From positions 1 through 40,732 of the forward strand of contig NZ_SMJW01000043.1 of the NCBI RefSeq assembly GCF_004348335.1: a stretch of 40,732 nt of DNA. Reading direction: 5' to 3'. Positions 31,519 to 38,991 of the stretch are shown piece by piece. How positions within the stretch are numbered: the first letter of the stretch is position 1; the number at the start of each line of letters is the position of its first letter. The notes under the pieces are model-generated. The model saw nothing but the letters and a program-made list of their open reading frames with translations. It was not told the DNA's origin and ran no database searches. Source of the DNA: Actinomadura bangladeshensis. Lineage in GTDB: Bacteria; Actinomycetota; Actinomycetes; Streptosporangiales; Streptosporangiaceae. Both the position numbers and the translations under genes were made by a program.

Positions 31519-32064
31519 TCAGTGCGTGCGGTAGACCGTCGGCACGAGCGGCGTCGGGCCGGTGCCGCCGGTGAAGACCGGGGCGCCCGGCTGCTGCGGC
31601 ACGAACGGCGCCTCGGCGTAGCCGGGGCCCTGGTACACGGTGTCCTGGTACGCAGGGTCCTGGTACGCGCTGTCCTGATAGGCGGTGTCCGGATACGCGG
31701 CCCCCGGGTACGGGGTGCCCGGGTAGGCGGGCCCGCCGTACGGGCCGGCCGCCGCCACGATGGGCCCCTGCGCCGCCGGCACGGCCTGCGCGACGGGCGG
31801 TGGGACGTGGGAGCCGTCGGCCCGGCGGGGCTCGGCCCCGGGCACGCCGCCCTGCGCCGCCCGGCGCTCGGCCAGCACGGCCATGAGCGCGTGGGCGGTC
31901 TCGGCGTCCATCTTCAGCAGGACGCTGGGCATCCCGGACTGGTCGACGAACGGGGAGACCGAAGGGGCGGCCGGCAGCTGCGGCAGGGCCGCCAGCATCT
32001 CCTCGCGGAGATCCTGGGCCAGCCGCAGCGCCTGTCGGTCACTGTCGCTCAAGTGTGCGTTCAT
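31519..32064 (-). CDS. Hypothetical protein with Tyr/Pro-rich pentapeptide repeats
   Basis: A 181-aa protein. Residues 1-75 look folded and helical (HLSDSDRQALRLAQDLREEMLAALPQL, then VLLKMDAETAHALMAVLAERRAAQ). Residues ~85-181 are disordered, with pentapeptide repeats of the form YPGTP, YPGAA, YPDTA, YQDSA, YQDPA, YQDTV, YQGPG, encoded by 15-bp tandem repeats (31631-31750). No signal peptide or membrane segment. The ATG at 32064 has GGAG 7 bp upstream; earlier in-frame starts add a His/Pro-rich, unlikely segment. Function unknown. Tyr-rich PYxG repeats can drive self-association, but this is speculation. A 12-bp palindrome lies 76 bp upstream. Confidence 0.65.
   Translation of the reverse strand: MNAHLSDSDRQALRLAQDLREEMLAALPQLPAAPSVSPFVDQSGMPSVLLKMDAETAHALMAVLAERRAAQGGVPGAEPRRADGSHVPPPVAQAVPAAQGPIVAAAGPYGGPAYPGTPYPGAAYPDTAYQDSAYQDPAYQDTVYQGPGYAEAPFVPQQPGAPVFTGGTGPTPLVPTVYRTH
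31631..31750. repeat. Tandem 15-bp repeats (8 units) within the Tyr-rich gene
   Basis: Units start at 31631 and every 15 bp to 31736 (for example TGGTACACGGTGTCC, TGGTACGCAGGGTCC, TGGTACGCGCTGTCC). Later units drift toward GGGTAC-type. They encode the pentapeptide repeats. Confidence 0.8.
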
Positions 32065-32139
32065 CGCGATCTCCGGGGAGTTCACGTGCGGGGGTCCGGG
32101 GATCATCCTGCTAGGGATGGCGTGCAGGTGCAAGGGCTG

Positions 32140-32160
32140 ATGCACGTGCATTTCAAGAAA
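32140..32160. promoter_or_regulatory. Adjacent palindromes upstream of the Tyr-rich gene
   Basis: ATGCACGTGCAT (32140-32151) is a perfect 12-bp palindrome, directly followed by TTTCAAGAAA (32151-32160, TTTC-AA-GAAA). Downstream on the minus strand lies TTGCAC-N17-CAGGAT, a possible promoter. Likely a regulator-binding site. Confidence 0.45.
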
Positions 32161-32199
32161 TATCACCCCGTAACCCCCGCCCCCTCGATCGGTCCCGGG

Positions 32200-32409
32200 T
32201 CACTCCATCCCGCGCTCGCCCGGCGTCCAGAACGGCTTGACCAGCACGGATCTGCGCGGCCGGCCCCGCTCGCGGACGAGACGGGCACGCACCGCCTGCA
32301 CAGTGCGTGCCTCTCCGGCCACGTAGGCGATTCCCGGCTCCGCCGGAAGATCGAGACCGCGCACGGCCTCCACGAGCGCGGCCGAGTCCGCGGCGGAGGC
32401 GTCCCATCG
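32200..32409 (-). pseudogene. C-terminal remnant of a siderophore-interacting (FAD-binding) protein
   Basis: The frame ALVEAVRGLDLPAEPG, IAYVAGEARTVQAVRARLVRERG, RPRRSVLVKPFWTPGERGME matches the NAD-binding end of the siderophore-interacting/ViuB reductase family (the AYVAGEA-x-VxxxRxxL signature). The FAD-binding N-terminal two thirds are absent and the upstream sequence is antisense to the AlkZ-like gene region. Non-functional fragment. Confidence 0.6.
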
Positions 32410-32572
32410 CGCCGAATGGGACGGAGACCGTCTCCTCGCACGCAAGAGGTGGCAGACGGCCGGGCGAAGGCCGAAGTTCCCCCTCCGGCTCGGGCGCGTG
32501 CGCCGACGCCTACCGGGTTCCCGCATGGTTGCGGCGGTGCGTGAAGGGGGCGGCCGGCGGCATCCTGGAGGG

Positions 32573-33667
32573 ATGACGGAGACTCTCAGCGTCCGGGCGC
32601 TCAACCGGGCCACGCTGGCACGGCAGATGCTCCTCGCCCGGGAGGCCGCCCCGGTCGCCGACGCGGTGGGCAGGCTCTGCGGGATGCAGGCGCAGGAGCC
32701 CAAGCCGCCGTTCCTCGGCCTGTGGACGCGGCTGGACGGATTCTCGGCGTCCGATCTGCATTCCGCGTTGCACGACCGGTCGCTCGTGCGCGCGACGATG
32801 ATGCGCGCCACCCTGCACCTGACGACGAGCGCCGACTACACCGCTTTCCGTACGGCGATGCAGCCGGTGCTGGACGGCGCCCTGGGCGTCCTCGGCGACC
32901 GCGCCAAGTCGCTGGATCTGCAGAAGGTCGTCCCCGCGGCACAGTCGCTTCTGGAAGAGGCGCCCCGGACCTTCAACGAGGTGCGTGCACTGCTGCAGGA
33001 GCAGTTCCCGGACGTCAACGACCGTGCCCTGGGCTATGCCGTACGCCTGTGCGTACCGCTCGTCATGGTCCCGACGCAGGACAGGTGGGGTTTCCCTCGC
33101 ACGTCGCAGTTCACGCCGGCCGAGACTTGGCTCGGGGCCGCCCCGGCGGCCGATGCCGCGACCGATGAGCTGATGCTCCGGTACCTGGCCGCCTATGGGC
33201 CCGCGTCCGCGGCCGACGCACGGACGTGGTCCGGGCTGCAGTCGACCGCCGAGGCCCTGGAGCGCCTGCGTCCGGTCCTGCGTGTCTTCACCGATGACAA
33301 GGGCCGGGAGCTCTTCGACCTGCCGGACGCGCCCCGCCCCGGCGAGGACGTCCCGGCGCCGCCCCGGTTCCTGCCCGAGTTCGACAGTCTCGTCCTCGCG
33401 CACGCCGACCGCAGGCGCGTCATCTCCGACGAGCACCGGCCCATGCTCACGACGAAGAATCTGCGCGTCCGCGCCGTGTTCCTCTGGGACGGCTTCGCCG
33501 GCGGCATCTGGGAGACGGAGTACAAGCGGAAGGTCGCGACGCTGCGGATGCGCCCCTTCGAGCCCCTCCCCCAGGCGGCCGTCGACGCATTGACCGTTGA
33601 AGGCGAGGCGTTGCTGCGCTTCCTGGAGCCCGACGCCAAGTCGGCTGTCGTCACCGTCGAGACCTGA
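32573..33667 (+). CDS. Winged-helix DNA-binding protein of the AlkZ/YcaQ (HTH_42) glycosylase superfamily
   Basis: A 364-aa protein of the HTH_42 family. The N-terminal LNRATLARQMLLAREAAPVADAVGRLCGMQAQEPKPPFLGLW contains a QxQ motif (Q39, Q41) at the place where AlkZ-type glycosylases carry catalytic glutamines. MMRATLHLTTSADY, a central winged-helix stretch (DELMLRYLAAYGPASAADARTWSGL) and LPEFDSLVLAHADRRRVIS and AVFLWDGFAGGIW follow family order. AlkZ members remove bulky or cross-linked alkyl adducts from DNA and often protect antibiotic producers, but many relatives are uncharacterised. The ATG at 32573 follows GGAGG almost directly, unusually tight spacing; the ATG at 32525 is an alternative. 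No toxin-biosynthesis genes nearby. Confidence 0.8.
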   Translation: MTETLSVRALNRATLARQMLLAREAAPVADAVGRLCGMQAQEPKPPFLGLWTRLDGFSASDLHSALHDRSLVRATMMRATLHLTTSADYTAFRTAMQPVLDGALGVLGDRAKSLDLQKVVPAAQSLLEEAPRTFNEVRALLQEQFPDVNDRALGYAVRLCVPLVMVPTQDRWGFPRTSQFTPAETWLGAAPAADAATDELMLRYLAAYGPASAADARTWSGLQSTAEALERLRPVLRVFTDDKGRELFDLPDAPRPGEDVPAPPRFLPEFDSLVLAHADRRRVISDEHRPMLTTKNLRVRAVFLWDGFAGGIWETEYKRKVATLRMRPFEPLPQAAVDALTVEGEALLRFLEPDAKSAVVTVET

Positions 33668-33712
33668 CGTCGAGCCTGATGCGCATCACGCGATGGTTCG
33701 GCCCAGACCTTC

Positions 33713-34564
33713 TCAGTAGGGGGCGCGCGGAGGTCCTTCTTGAGGATCTTGCCGCTGGGGTTGCGGGGCAGGGCGTCCGCGAAGTCGACCGAGCGGGGGC
33801 GCTTGAAGCCGGCCAGGCGCTCCCGCGCGTAGTCGAGTACCTCCTCCTCGGTCAGCTCCGCCTCGGGCTTGCGCACCACGACGGCCTTGACCGTCTCGCC
33901 CCAGCGCTCGTCCGGGACGCCGATCACCGCCACGTCCGCGATGGCGGGCTGGGCGGCGAGGACCTCCCCGACCTCGATCGGGTACACGTTCTCCGCGCCG
34001 GTGACGATCATGTCCTTGATCCGGTCGGTGAGGAACAGGTAGCCCTCGGCGTCGACGTATCCGGCGTCGCCCGTGCGGAGCCAGCCGCCGCCCGCGAGGA
34101 GCCGGTCGGTCTCCTTCGGGCGGTTCCAGTAGCCCGGCGTGTTCTGCGGGGACCGCGTCAGCACATCCCCGACCTCGCCGGGCGCGCGCTCGACACCGCC
34201 GCCCAGTTCGACGACCTTGATCTCGACCCAGTCGTAGGGGCGTCCGGCCGAGCGCATCAGGTGCGCGCACGGGCCGTCGGGGTCGTGGTATCTCGGCGGG
34301 GGTCAGCCGCCAGTTCACCGGGGCGGTCACGGCGCCGATCTTCGCGGCGCCGAACAGCAGGTCGAAGAACTCGGGCGCGTCCTTGCCGATGTGGGCCACC
34401 CGCGAGCCGGGGCCGAGTCCCGCGGCCCGCAGGGCCCGCGCCACCCGGCTGGAGCGCTCGTCGAGGTCGGCGTAGCCCACGGTCCGCCCGTCGCCGGTGA
34501 CGGCCGGCGCCGTCCCCCGGTCGCGGGCGTGGTCACGGACGATGGACACGACGCGGTACTCCAC
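33713..34564 (-). pseudogene. Fatty-acyl-CoA ligase (FadD-like) with internal deletion
   Basis: The N-terminus (VVSIVRDHARDRGTAPAV, LDERSSRVARALRAAGL, VAHIGKDAPEFFDLLFGAAKIGAV, NWRLTPAEI) is normal, then the frame breaks. The C-terminal part resumes in another frame: DPDGPCAHLMRSAGRPY, GEVGDVLTRSPQNTPGYWNRPKET, GWLRTGDAGYVDAEGYLFLTDR, IKDMIVTGAENVYPIEVGEVLA, NPSGKILKKDLR. The ~220 residues between, including the YTSGTTG AMP-binding loop, are missing, so it cannot form adenylate. The C-terminal end is also frameshifted after KKDLRAP. One deletion at about position 34290 explains most of the damage. Confidence 0.8.
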
Positions 34565-34805
34565 CGCGGCCCCTTCCGAATCCCATTCGGTTCTGTGCCG
34601 CCGACCCTATCGATCCGGGACCGGCTCGCGGAAGGACCGGTCCCCACCGCATGCGGCCATGACGCTGCGAGCGTGGACAACTTCGAATAGTGATCAATCC
34701 GATACCTCGGATGATTGAAAGATCCACCAAATGGGCGCAAGCTGTGTCCGACGTCTGGAATGCCCCGCCCGTTCCTTCCACCCGACCGCCGACAGGACAG
34801 CACCG

Positions 34806-35078
34806 ATGTTCGAGATATGGGAGACGAGCGAGCCGGCGCGGCTCATCAGCGACGCGGGGAGCCTCAAGGTGGCGCTGGAGAAGGTCGACACGATGTGCCG
34901 GCTCCGGCACGACCAGGCCGTCGCCCACGTCGGCGAGGCCGGGGACGGCTACCACTTCGAGATCAGGGACCACGACGGCAAGGCCCTCGCGCGGCTCAGC
35001 TACGTCCCCGACACCTCCCGCGCGTACCAGAGCGTCGTCGTGGACGAGATGCGAGGCGACGGGCACGGCGTGCCCTGA
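34806..35078 (+). CDS. Small hypothetical protein
   Basis: A 90-aa acidic protein (MFEIWETSEPARLISDAGSL, KVALEKVDTMCRLRHDQAVAHV, YHFEIRDHDGKALARLSYV, DTSRAYQSVVVDEMRG). Beta-rich with one helix; no family recognised. Codon use is typical of real genes here. A weak ACAGGAC ribosome site precedes the ATG at 34806. It is monocistronic; the 240-bp upstream spacer is relatively AT-rich near 34675-34740 and probably holds its promoter. Confidence 0.6.
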   Translation: MFEIWETSEPARLISDAGSLKVALEKVDTMCRLRHDQAVAHVGEAGDGYHFEIRDHDGKALARLSYVPDTSRAYQSVVVDEMRGDGHGVP

Positions 35079-35226
35079 CGACGACCGGCGCGGCCCCGGC
35101 CCTGGTGGCCGGGGCTCTTCCATGCGGCGGGTGGCCGTACCGTCTCCCGACCGCGGCCGGCCGGCCGGATTCGGATGGCAGGATGCAATGGTGGCGCCGT
35201 GATGTCGGGACAGTGGGAGGTGGCCG

Positions 35227-36558
35227 GTGCCGAGGTCGTGGCGACGCGGGCCCAGTTCACCGGAGCCGCCGGCGGACCTCCCCGCGGACGCCGCCGCGGT
35301 GACCGCCGAGGCGGTGAGGTCGCTCCACCGAGGTGACGGCGCGGCGTTCGGCCGCCACGTGGCCGACCTCGTCGACCGCCCGGGCAGGGCCCAGTGGACG
35401 CTCGCCGCCGACCGGTGCCTCGCCGCGCGGCTGCGGCAGGGGGTCGCCACGGCCTGGGATCGCGGCTGGCAGCCCGCCGACGTGGTCCGGTTCGCGGCCC
35501 GCCGGCACACCGTCCGGCACGCACGGTTGGCGACGGACGCGATCGCCGGGGAGATGCGCGCCTACTCGTCCACCACCGTGGACGGCGTGTGGCGGGAGCA
35601 ACTCGCCTCCCTCGACGCCGCCGTCTGGTGGGCGGGCGAGGACTCGTTCCCGGCCGAATGGTGCGAACGCGAGCATGTGGAGCGCGCGGGCTACATCGCG
35701 ACGGCGATCGAACTGATCCGCCTGCTGGAGGGCCTCCCGAAACTCCCCCGGCTGACCCCGCCTCCCGGCGCGTCCACCAACGCGGGCGCTTCTGGGACGG
35801 GAGCGGGCTCGACGCACGGATATCCGCGGGAGGCGGCGCGCGGGTATGCGCGGGAGATCGATCAGCGGATGCCGGGCAAGGTCCGTGCGCTGCTCGCCAA
35901 GGCCGAGTCGACCGAGTTCCCCGAGGAGGCGGAAGCGCTCAGCGCCCGCGCCCAGGAGCTGATGGCCCGGCACAGCATCGACCGTGCGCTGCTCGCCGCC
36001 GAGACCGGCGACGTCAGCGGGTCCGCCGGACGGCGCATCGCGGTGGACAATCCGTACGACGCCCCGAAGGCGGTTCTGCTGACGGTCGTGGCCGACGCGA
36101 ACCGCTGCAGAGCGGTCTGGCACCGTGAGCTGGGCTTTTCCACGGTGCTGGGGTTTCCGGACGATCTCGCCGCGGTGGAGATTCTCTACACGTCGCTGCT
36201 CGTTCAGGCGACGTCCGCCATGGTGCACGCGGGTCCGCGGCGGGACGCACTGGGGAGGTCACGGACGCGGTCGTTCCGCCACGCCTTCCTCAACGCCTAC
36301 GCCGCCCGCATCGGCGAGCGCCTGCGCGAGGCCGCGGACAGGGCGGCCGCGGACGCCGGCGGGAAGGATCTTCTTCCCGTGCTGGCGGCGCGCGACCGGG
36401 CCGTCGAGCGGGCCGTCGACACGATGTTCCCGAACCTCGCCAAGGGACGGGCGGGCTCGGTGTCCAACTATGAGGGCTGGGTTGCCGGGCGGGCGGCCGC
36501 CGACCTCGCCAGCCTGAACGGGCGCTCCGAGGTCACCGGGGCGTCCGACCGTTCGTAG
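35227..36558 (+). CDS. DUF2786 domain-containing protein
   Basis: A 443-aa protein. A central DUF2786-like segment (residues ~210-250: MPGKVRALLAKAESTEFPEEAEALSARAQELMARHSID) is preceded by a helical N-terminal domain (LAARLRQGVATAWDRGWQPADVVRFAARRH) and followed by a conserved-looking C-terminal half (NPYDAPKAVLLTVVADANRCRAVWHRELGFSTVLGFPDDLAAVEILYTSLLVQATSAM, then RSRTRSFRHAFLNAYAARIGERL). DUF2786 proteins in phages and bacteria are of unknown function. The GTG at 35227 has GGGAGG 5 bp upstream. It is monocistronic and convergent with the small HTH gene. Confidence 0.8.
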   Translation: MPRSWRRGPSSPEPPADLPADAAAVTAEAVRSLHRGDGAAFGRHVADLVDRPGRAQWTLAADRCLAARLRQGVATAWDRGWQPADVVRFAARRHTVRHARLATDAIAGEMRAYSSTTVDGVWREQLASLDAAVWWAGEDSFPAEWCEREHVERAGYIATAIELIRLLEGLPKLPRLTPPPGASTNAGASGTGAGSTHGYPREAARGYAREIDQRMPGKVRALLAKAESTEFPEEAEALSARAQELMARHSIDRALLAAETGDVSGSAGRRIAVDNPYDAPKAVLLTVVADANRCRAVWHRELGFSTVLGFPDDLAAVEILYTSLLVQATSAMVHAGPRRDALGRSRTRSFRHAFLNAYAARIGERLREAADRAAADAGGKDLLPVLAARDRAVERAVDTMFPNLAKGRAGSVSNYEGWVAGRAAADLASLNGRSEVTGASDRS

Positions 36559-36566
36559 CGCACGGG

Positions 36567-36590
36567 GTCCCCCCGGGGGGCGAGGGGGAC
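36567..36590. terminator. Bidirectional terminator between DUF2786 and HTH genes
   Basis: GTCCCCC (36567-36573) and GGGGGAC (36584-36590) with a 10-nt G-rich loop, located between converging stop codons. Confidence 0.5.
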
Positions 36591-36641
36591 GTCCGGTCAT
36601 GTGCTCGCTTCTTCCTCGTCCTCGATGGTTACGGGAGCTGG

Positions 36642-36854
36642 TCAGTCCTTCTTGCGCCGGGTGTTGCCGCCGCGGCCGCGCAACGGCACCCCCGCCTCCT
36701 TCAGGACGTTGTAGATGAACCCGTACGACCGCCCGGTCTCGGCGGCCAGGTCGCGGATGCTCTCACCGGCCGCGTAGCGCGGGGCGAGCTCGGCGGCGAG
36801 CTGCGTGCGTTCGGCACCGGTGACCCGGGTGCCCCTCGACAGTGTGCGTGCCAC
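36642..36854 (-). CDS. Small helix-turn-helix protein conserved in actinomycetes
   Basis: A 70-aa basic protein: ARTLSRGTRVTGAERTQLAAELAPRYAAGESIRDLAAETGRSYGFIYNVLKEAGVPLRGRGGNTRRKKD. The central stretch IRDLAAETGRSYGFIYNVLKEAG is a compact HTH, and the tail RGRGGNTRRKKD is strongly basic. From memory, near-identical 70-75-aa proteins occur across Streptomyces and relatives, with little functional information. The GTG at 36854 has AGGAGG 5 bp upstream; a longer frame start at 37007 lacks family character. Probably a nucleoid or regulatory DNA-binding protein. Confidence 0.8.
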   Translation of the reverse strand: MARTLSRGTRVTGAERTQLAAELAPRYAAGESIRDLAAETGRSYGFIYNVLKEAGVPLRGRGGNTRRKKD

Positions 36855-37218
36855 GGGGACCTCCTGTTCGAAGGCTGGGCGGCGGGGCCCGTCCCCGCAG
36901 CTCACAGCAGTGTTGATCTCCCCAACGTACACATTCCCCCTGATTACGCCGTCGATGCCGCGCGAATCACCGCGAATTCGGCCGAAGCTGGTCTTTTCCA
37001 TGGTCATCGGCGTGTCGGAACTAGACAGACGGGCCTCGAAGCGCTGTCGTCCGCCCGTTCCACACGACCACCGTCCGCAGCGACCTCCGGACCGGAACCA
37101 TGCTTTTCCGCCCCGAACGCGCGGGTCCGCGGTCGCCGACGCGCCGCTCGCTGCCCGCTGCCGTCCGGCGTCGCCCGCGCGCCCGGGGCGCCACCGGACG
37201 GCCGATCACAGCCTCACC
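36855..37218. other. Intergenic region upstream of the HTH gene
   Basis: No gene is supported in these ~360 bp. It is locally less GC-rich, contains the HTH ribosome site and a direct repeat CGCGAAT (at about 36961 and 36969), and a TGTACGTT -10-like sequence on the minus strand near 36925. The right part (37030-37218) looks like degenerate coding sequence without a clear frame. Confidence 0.35.
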
Positions 37219-38220
37219 TCACCCGGTGACCACGGCGGGTTCGGCGTCGCCGGAGGCGTTCGAACCGGCGCCGGCCGGGATCTGCACGGCCGGGCCGGTG
37301 TCGACGGGGGTGCCTTCACCAGTGGCCGAGCCACGGACCAGGTCGGTGTCAGCGCGGACGGAGCCGGCGGACGCGGCCGAGGCGGGACCGGTCGGGGCCG
37401 TGGCCTGGGAGGCGGCTTCGCGGAGGGACAGATCGGAGCGGCGCAGCGGATGCCGCAGGGGCTCGAACGGGAAGAGCGAAGTCTCGGTGAGCCCGTCGAC
37501 GACCAGCAGTTCGCCGGTCTCGAGGAGCCGCCAGCCGGGGCCGTCGTCCATCGGTTCGCTGGCGAGGACGACGGCGGGCACGGGGCCGGGGGCGCCGGCA
37601 CGATGTCCGGGCCGGTCTGCACCGCCCCGGCCCGGTGACAGGACCCACAACTCGTTGCTCTCCGGATGGCGCAGCGCCCAGAGGCGTCCGGCCTCGGCGA
37701 TGAGCAGGTTGAGCGCGAACACGGGGAGTTCGGCGCCGATGCGGCGCACGGCCTCGATGATCCCGGCCGTCGTGTCGCCGCGACGCCTGATCTCCGCCGT
37801 CAGGTAGGCGAACACCAGTTCGGAGTCGGTCTCCCCGGAGACGTGGGCACGCTCGACGTCCGTCAGCCACGTCCGGAGCGTGTCGAGGCCCTTCACCACG
37901 CCGTTGTGGGCGAACAACCGGTCGTTCATGACGAAGGGGTGGCAGTTGTGCACCGTCAGCCCGCCCACGGACGCGTCGCGCACGTGCGACACGAACGTGT
38001 GGGACGGGATGTTGCGGGCGTGCAGGTCGAAGTCGGCGTTCTCGAAGGCGGCCAGGGGCGCCCGGTCGCGGACGGGCTCGCCGCCGAGCGAGAACCAGCC
38101 GAGGCCCGCACCGTGCTGCATCCGGTGACTCTGCGCGCGCAGGCTCCGGGGTGCGTCGAGCAGCCAGTGGTCCGCCCGGACGCGCGGACCACCCGTGCTC
38201 ATCCCGAAAAGTCGGCACAT
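37219..38220 (-). CDS. Class II glutamine amidotransferase (YafJ/EgtC-like), copy 2
   Basis: A 333-aa paralogue of the gene at 19997. MCRLFGM places nucleophile Cys2; VSHTFVSHVRDAS keeps the Arg, HNCHPF replaces HNSHPF, DRLFAHNGVV (oxyanion) and ETDSELVFAYL are intact. After residue ~255 it gains a ~75-aa tail rich in Ala, Thr, Gly, Pro and Asp (for example APTGPASAASAGSV) that copy 1 lacks and that is probably disordered. The ATG at 38220 has GGAAAGG 7 bp upstream. Upstream TAAGAT (38239-38244, minus strand) is a possible -10 and sits in an ATGATC/GATCAT palindrome. No partner genes adjacent; substrate unknown. Confidence 0.86.
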   Translation of the reverse strand: MCRLFGMSTGGPRVRADHWLLDAPRSLRAQSHRMQHGAGLGWFSLGGEPVRDRAPLAAFENADFDLHARNIPSHTFVSHVRDASVGGLTVHNCHPFVMNDRLFAHNGVVKGLDTLRTWLTDVERAHVSGETDSELVFAYLTAEIRRRGDTTAGIIEAVRRIGAELPVFALNLLIAEAGRLWALRHPESNELWVLSPGRGGADRPGHRAGAPGPVPAVVLASEPMDDGPGWRLLETGELLVVDGLTETSLFPFEPLRHPLRRSDLSLREAASQATAPTGPASAASAGSVRADTDLVRGSATGEGTPVDTGPAVQIPAGAGSNASGDAEPAVVTG

Positions 38221-38235
38221 CTCGTCACCTTTCCA

Positions 38236-38259
38236 ATGATCTTAACTGCGAGTGATCAT
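38236..38259. promoter_or_regulatory. Palindrome over the copy-2 amidotransferase promoter
   Basis: ATGATC (38236-38241) and GATCAT (38254-38259) around 12 bp, covering the TAAGAT -10 of the leftward gene. A candidate regulator site. Confidence 0.35.
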
Positions 38260-38402
38260 GATTTTACCCAACGTCGCGACGCCCGTCCGGCGAATCGGCC
38301 GTGTCCTCAGCAGGCAAGCCCGGACGTCCGCCATGGGGAAGACGGCGCGGCCCGCACGCGGTTCACTGCTGGTCAACGCACCCGACGCGGTAGGAGGACG
38401 CC

Positions 38403-38936
38403 ATGCCGGAGGACGCGACGACCGAGTTCTGGAAGAACCTGAAACCGATCCAGAACTCCCAGAAGCCGGACGCCCTGCCGGAGGTGTACCTGCCGAAGGT
38501 CGCCACCGACGACGACCGCTATTACGTGCCGTTCACCGAGACCGTCGGCTCGCGCCCACTCTGGATCAACGTCAAGGACAACTCGTGGGCGGACATCCTG
38601 CGAGCCACCAGCGCAGGCCTCGTCAACAGGCACTACCACCCGCACGAGGTGTTCGCGTACACCATCTCCGGCAAGTGGGGCTACCTCGAACGTCCGTGGA
38701 CGGCGACCGCGGGCGACTTCATCTACGAGGCGCCCGGGGAAGGCCACACGCTCGTCGCCTACGAGAGCGGTGAACCCATGAAGACGATGTTCATCGTGAA
38801 GGGCCCGCTCATCTGGCTGGACGAGAACGGTGACACGGAAGGGTACTTCGACGTGCACGACTACATCGCGATGTGCCGCGAGCACTACGAGAAGGTCGGC
38901 CTGGGGTCCGACTACGTCGACTCACTCTTCCGCTAG
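38403..38936 (+). CDS. Cupin dioxygenase-like protein (2,4'-dihydroxyacetophenone dioxygenase family)
   Basis: A 177-aa single cupin. Metal motif NRHYHPHEVFAYTISGKWGYLE (HxH...E) and second motif TAGDFIYEAPGEGHTLVA with the fourth His; the N-terminal EVYLPKVATDDDRYYVPFTETVGSRPLWIN and C-terminal LIWLDENGDTEGYFDVHDYI match the 2,4'-dihydroxyacetophenone dioxygenase family (ChrR-like cupins). These cleave aryl-ketone C-C bonds with iron, but many members have unknown substrates. The ATG at 38403 has AGGAGG 5 bp upstream. The AraC regulator 55 bp downstream probably controls it. Confidence 0.87.
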   Translation: MPEDATTEFWKNLKPIQNSQKPDALPEVYLPKVATDDDRYYVPFTETVGSRPLWINVKDNSWADILRATSAGLVNRHYHPHEVFAYTISGKWGYLERPWTATAGDFIYEAPGEGHTLVAYESGEPMKTMFIVKGPLIWLDENGDTEGYFDVHDYIAMCREHYEKVGLGSDYVDSLFR

Positions 38937-38946
38937 GGGACGATGG

Positions 38947-38952
38947 CTAGAC
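38947..38952 (+). promoter_or_regulatory. -10 element of the AraC gene
   Basis: TAGACT about 7 bp before an inferred start near 38959, within the 55-bp gap after the cupin gene. Suggests the regulator has its own promoter besides readthrough from the cupin gene. Confidence 0.35.
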
Positions 38953-38991
38953 TCGGCCTCCCCGCCTGCGAGACCACGCTGGGAGGTCGAG

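Noticed and set aside
31631..31750. A CRISPR-like array from the regular 15-bp spacing
   Set aside because: Units are contiguous, lack spacers and are in frame with the Tyr-rich gene.
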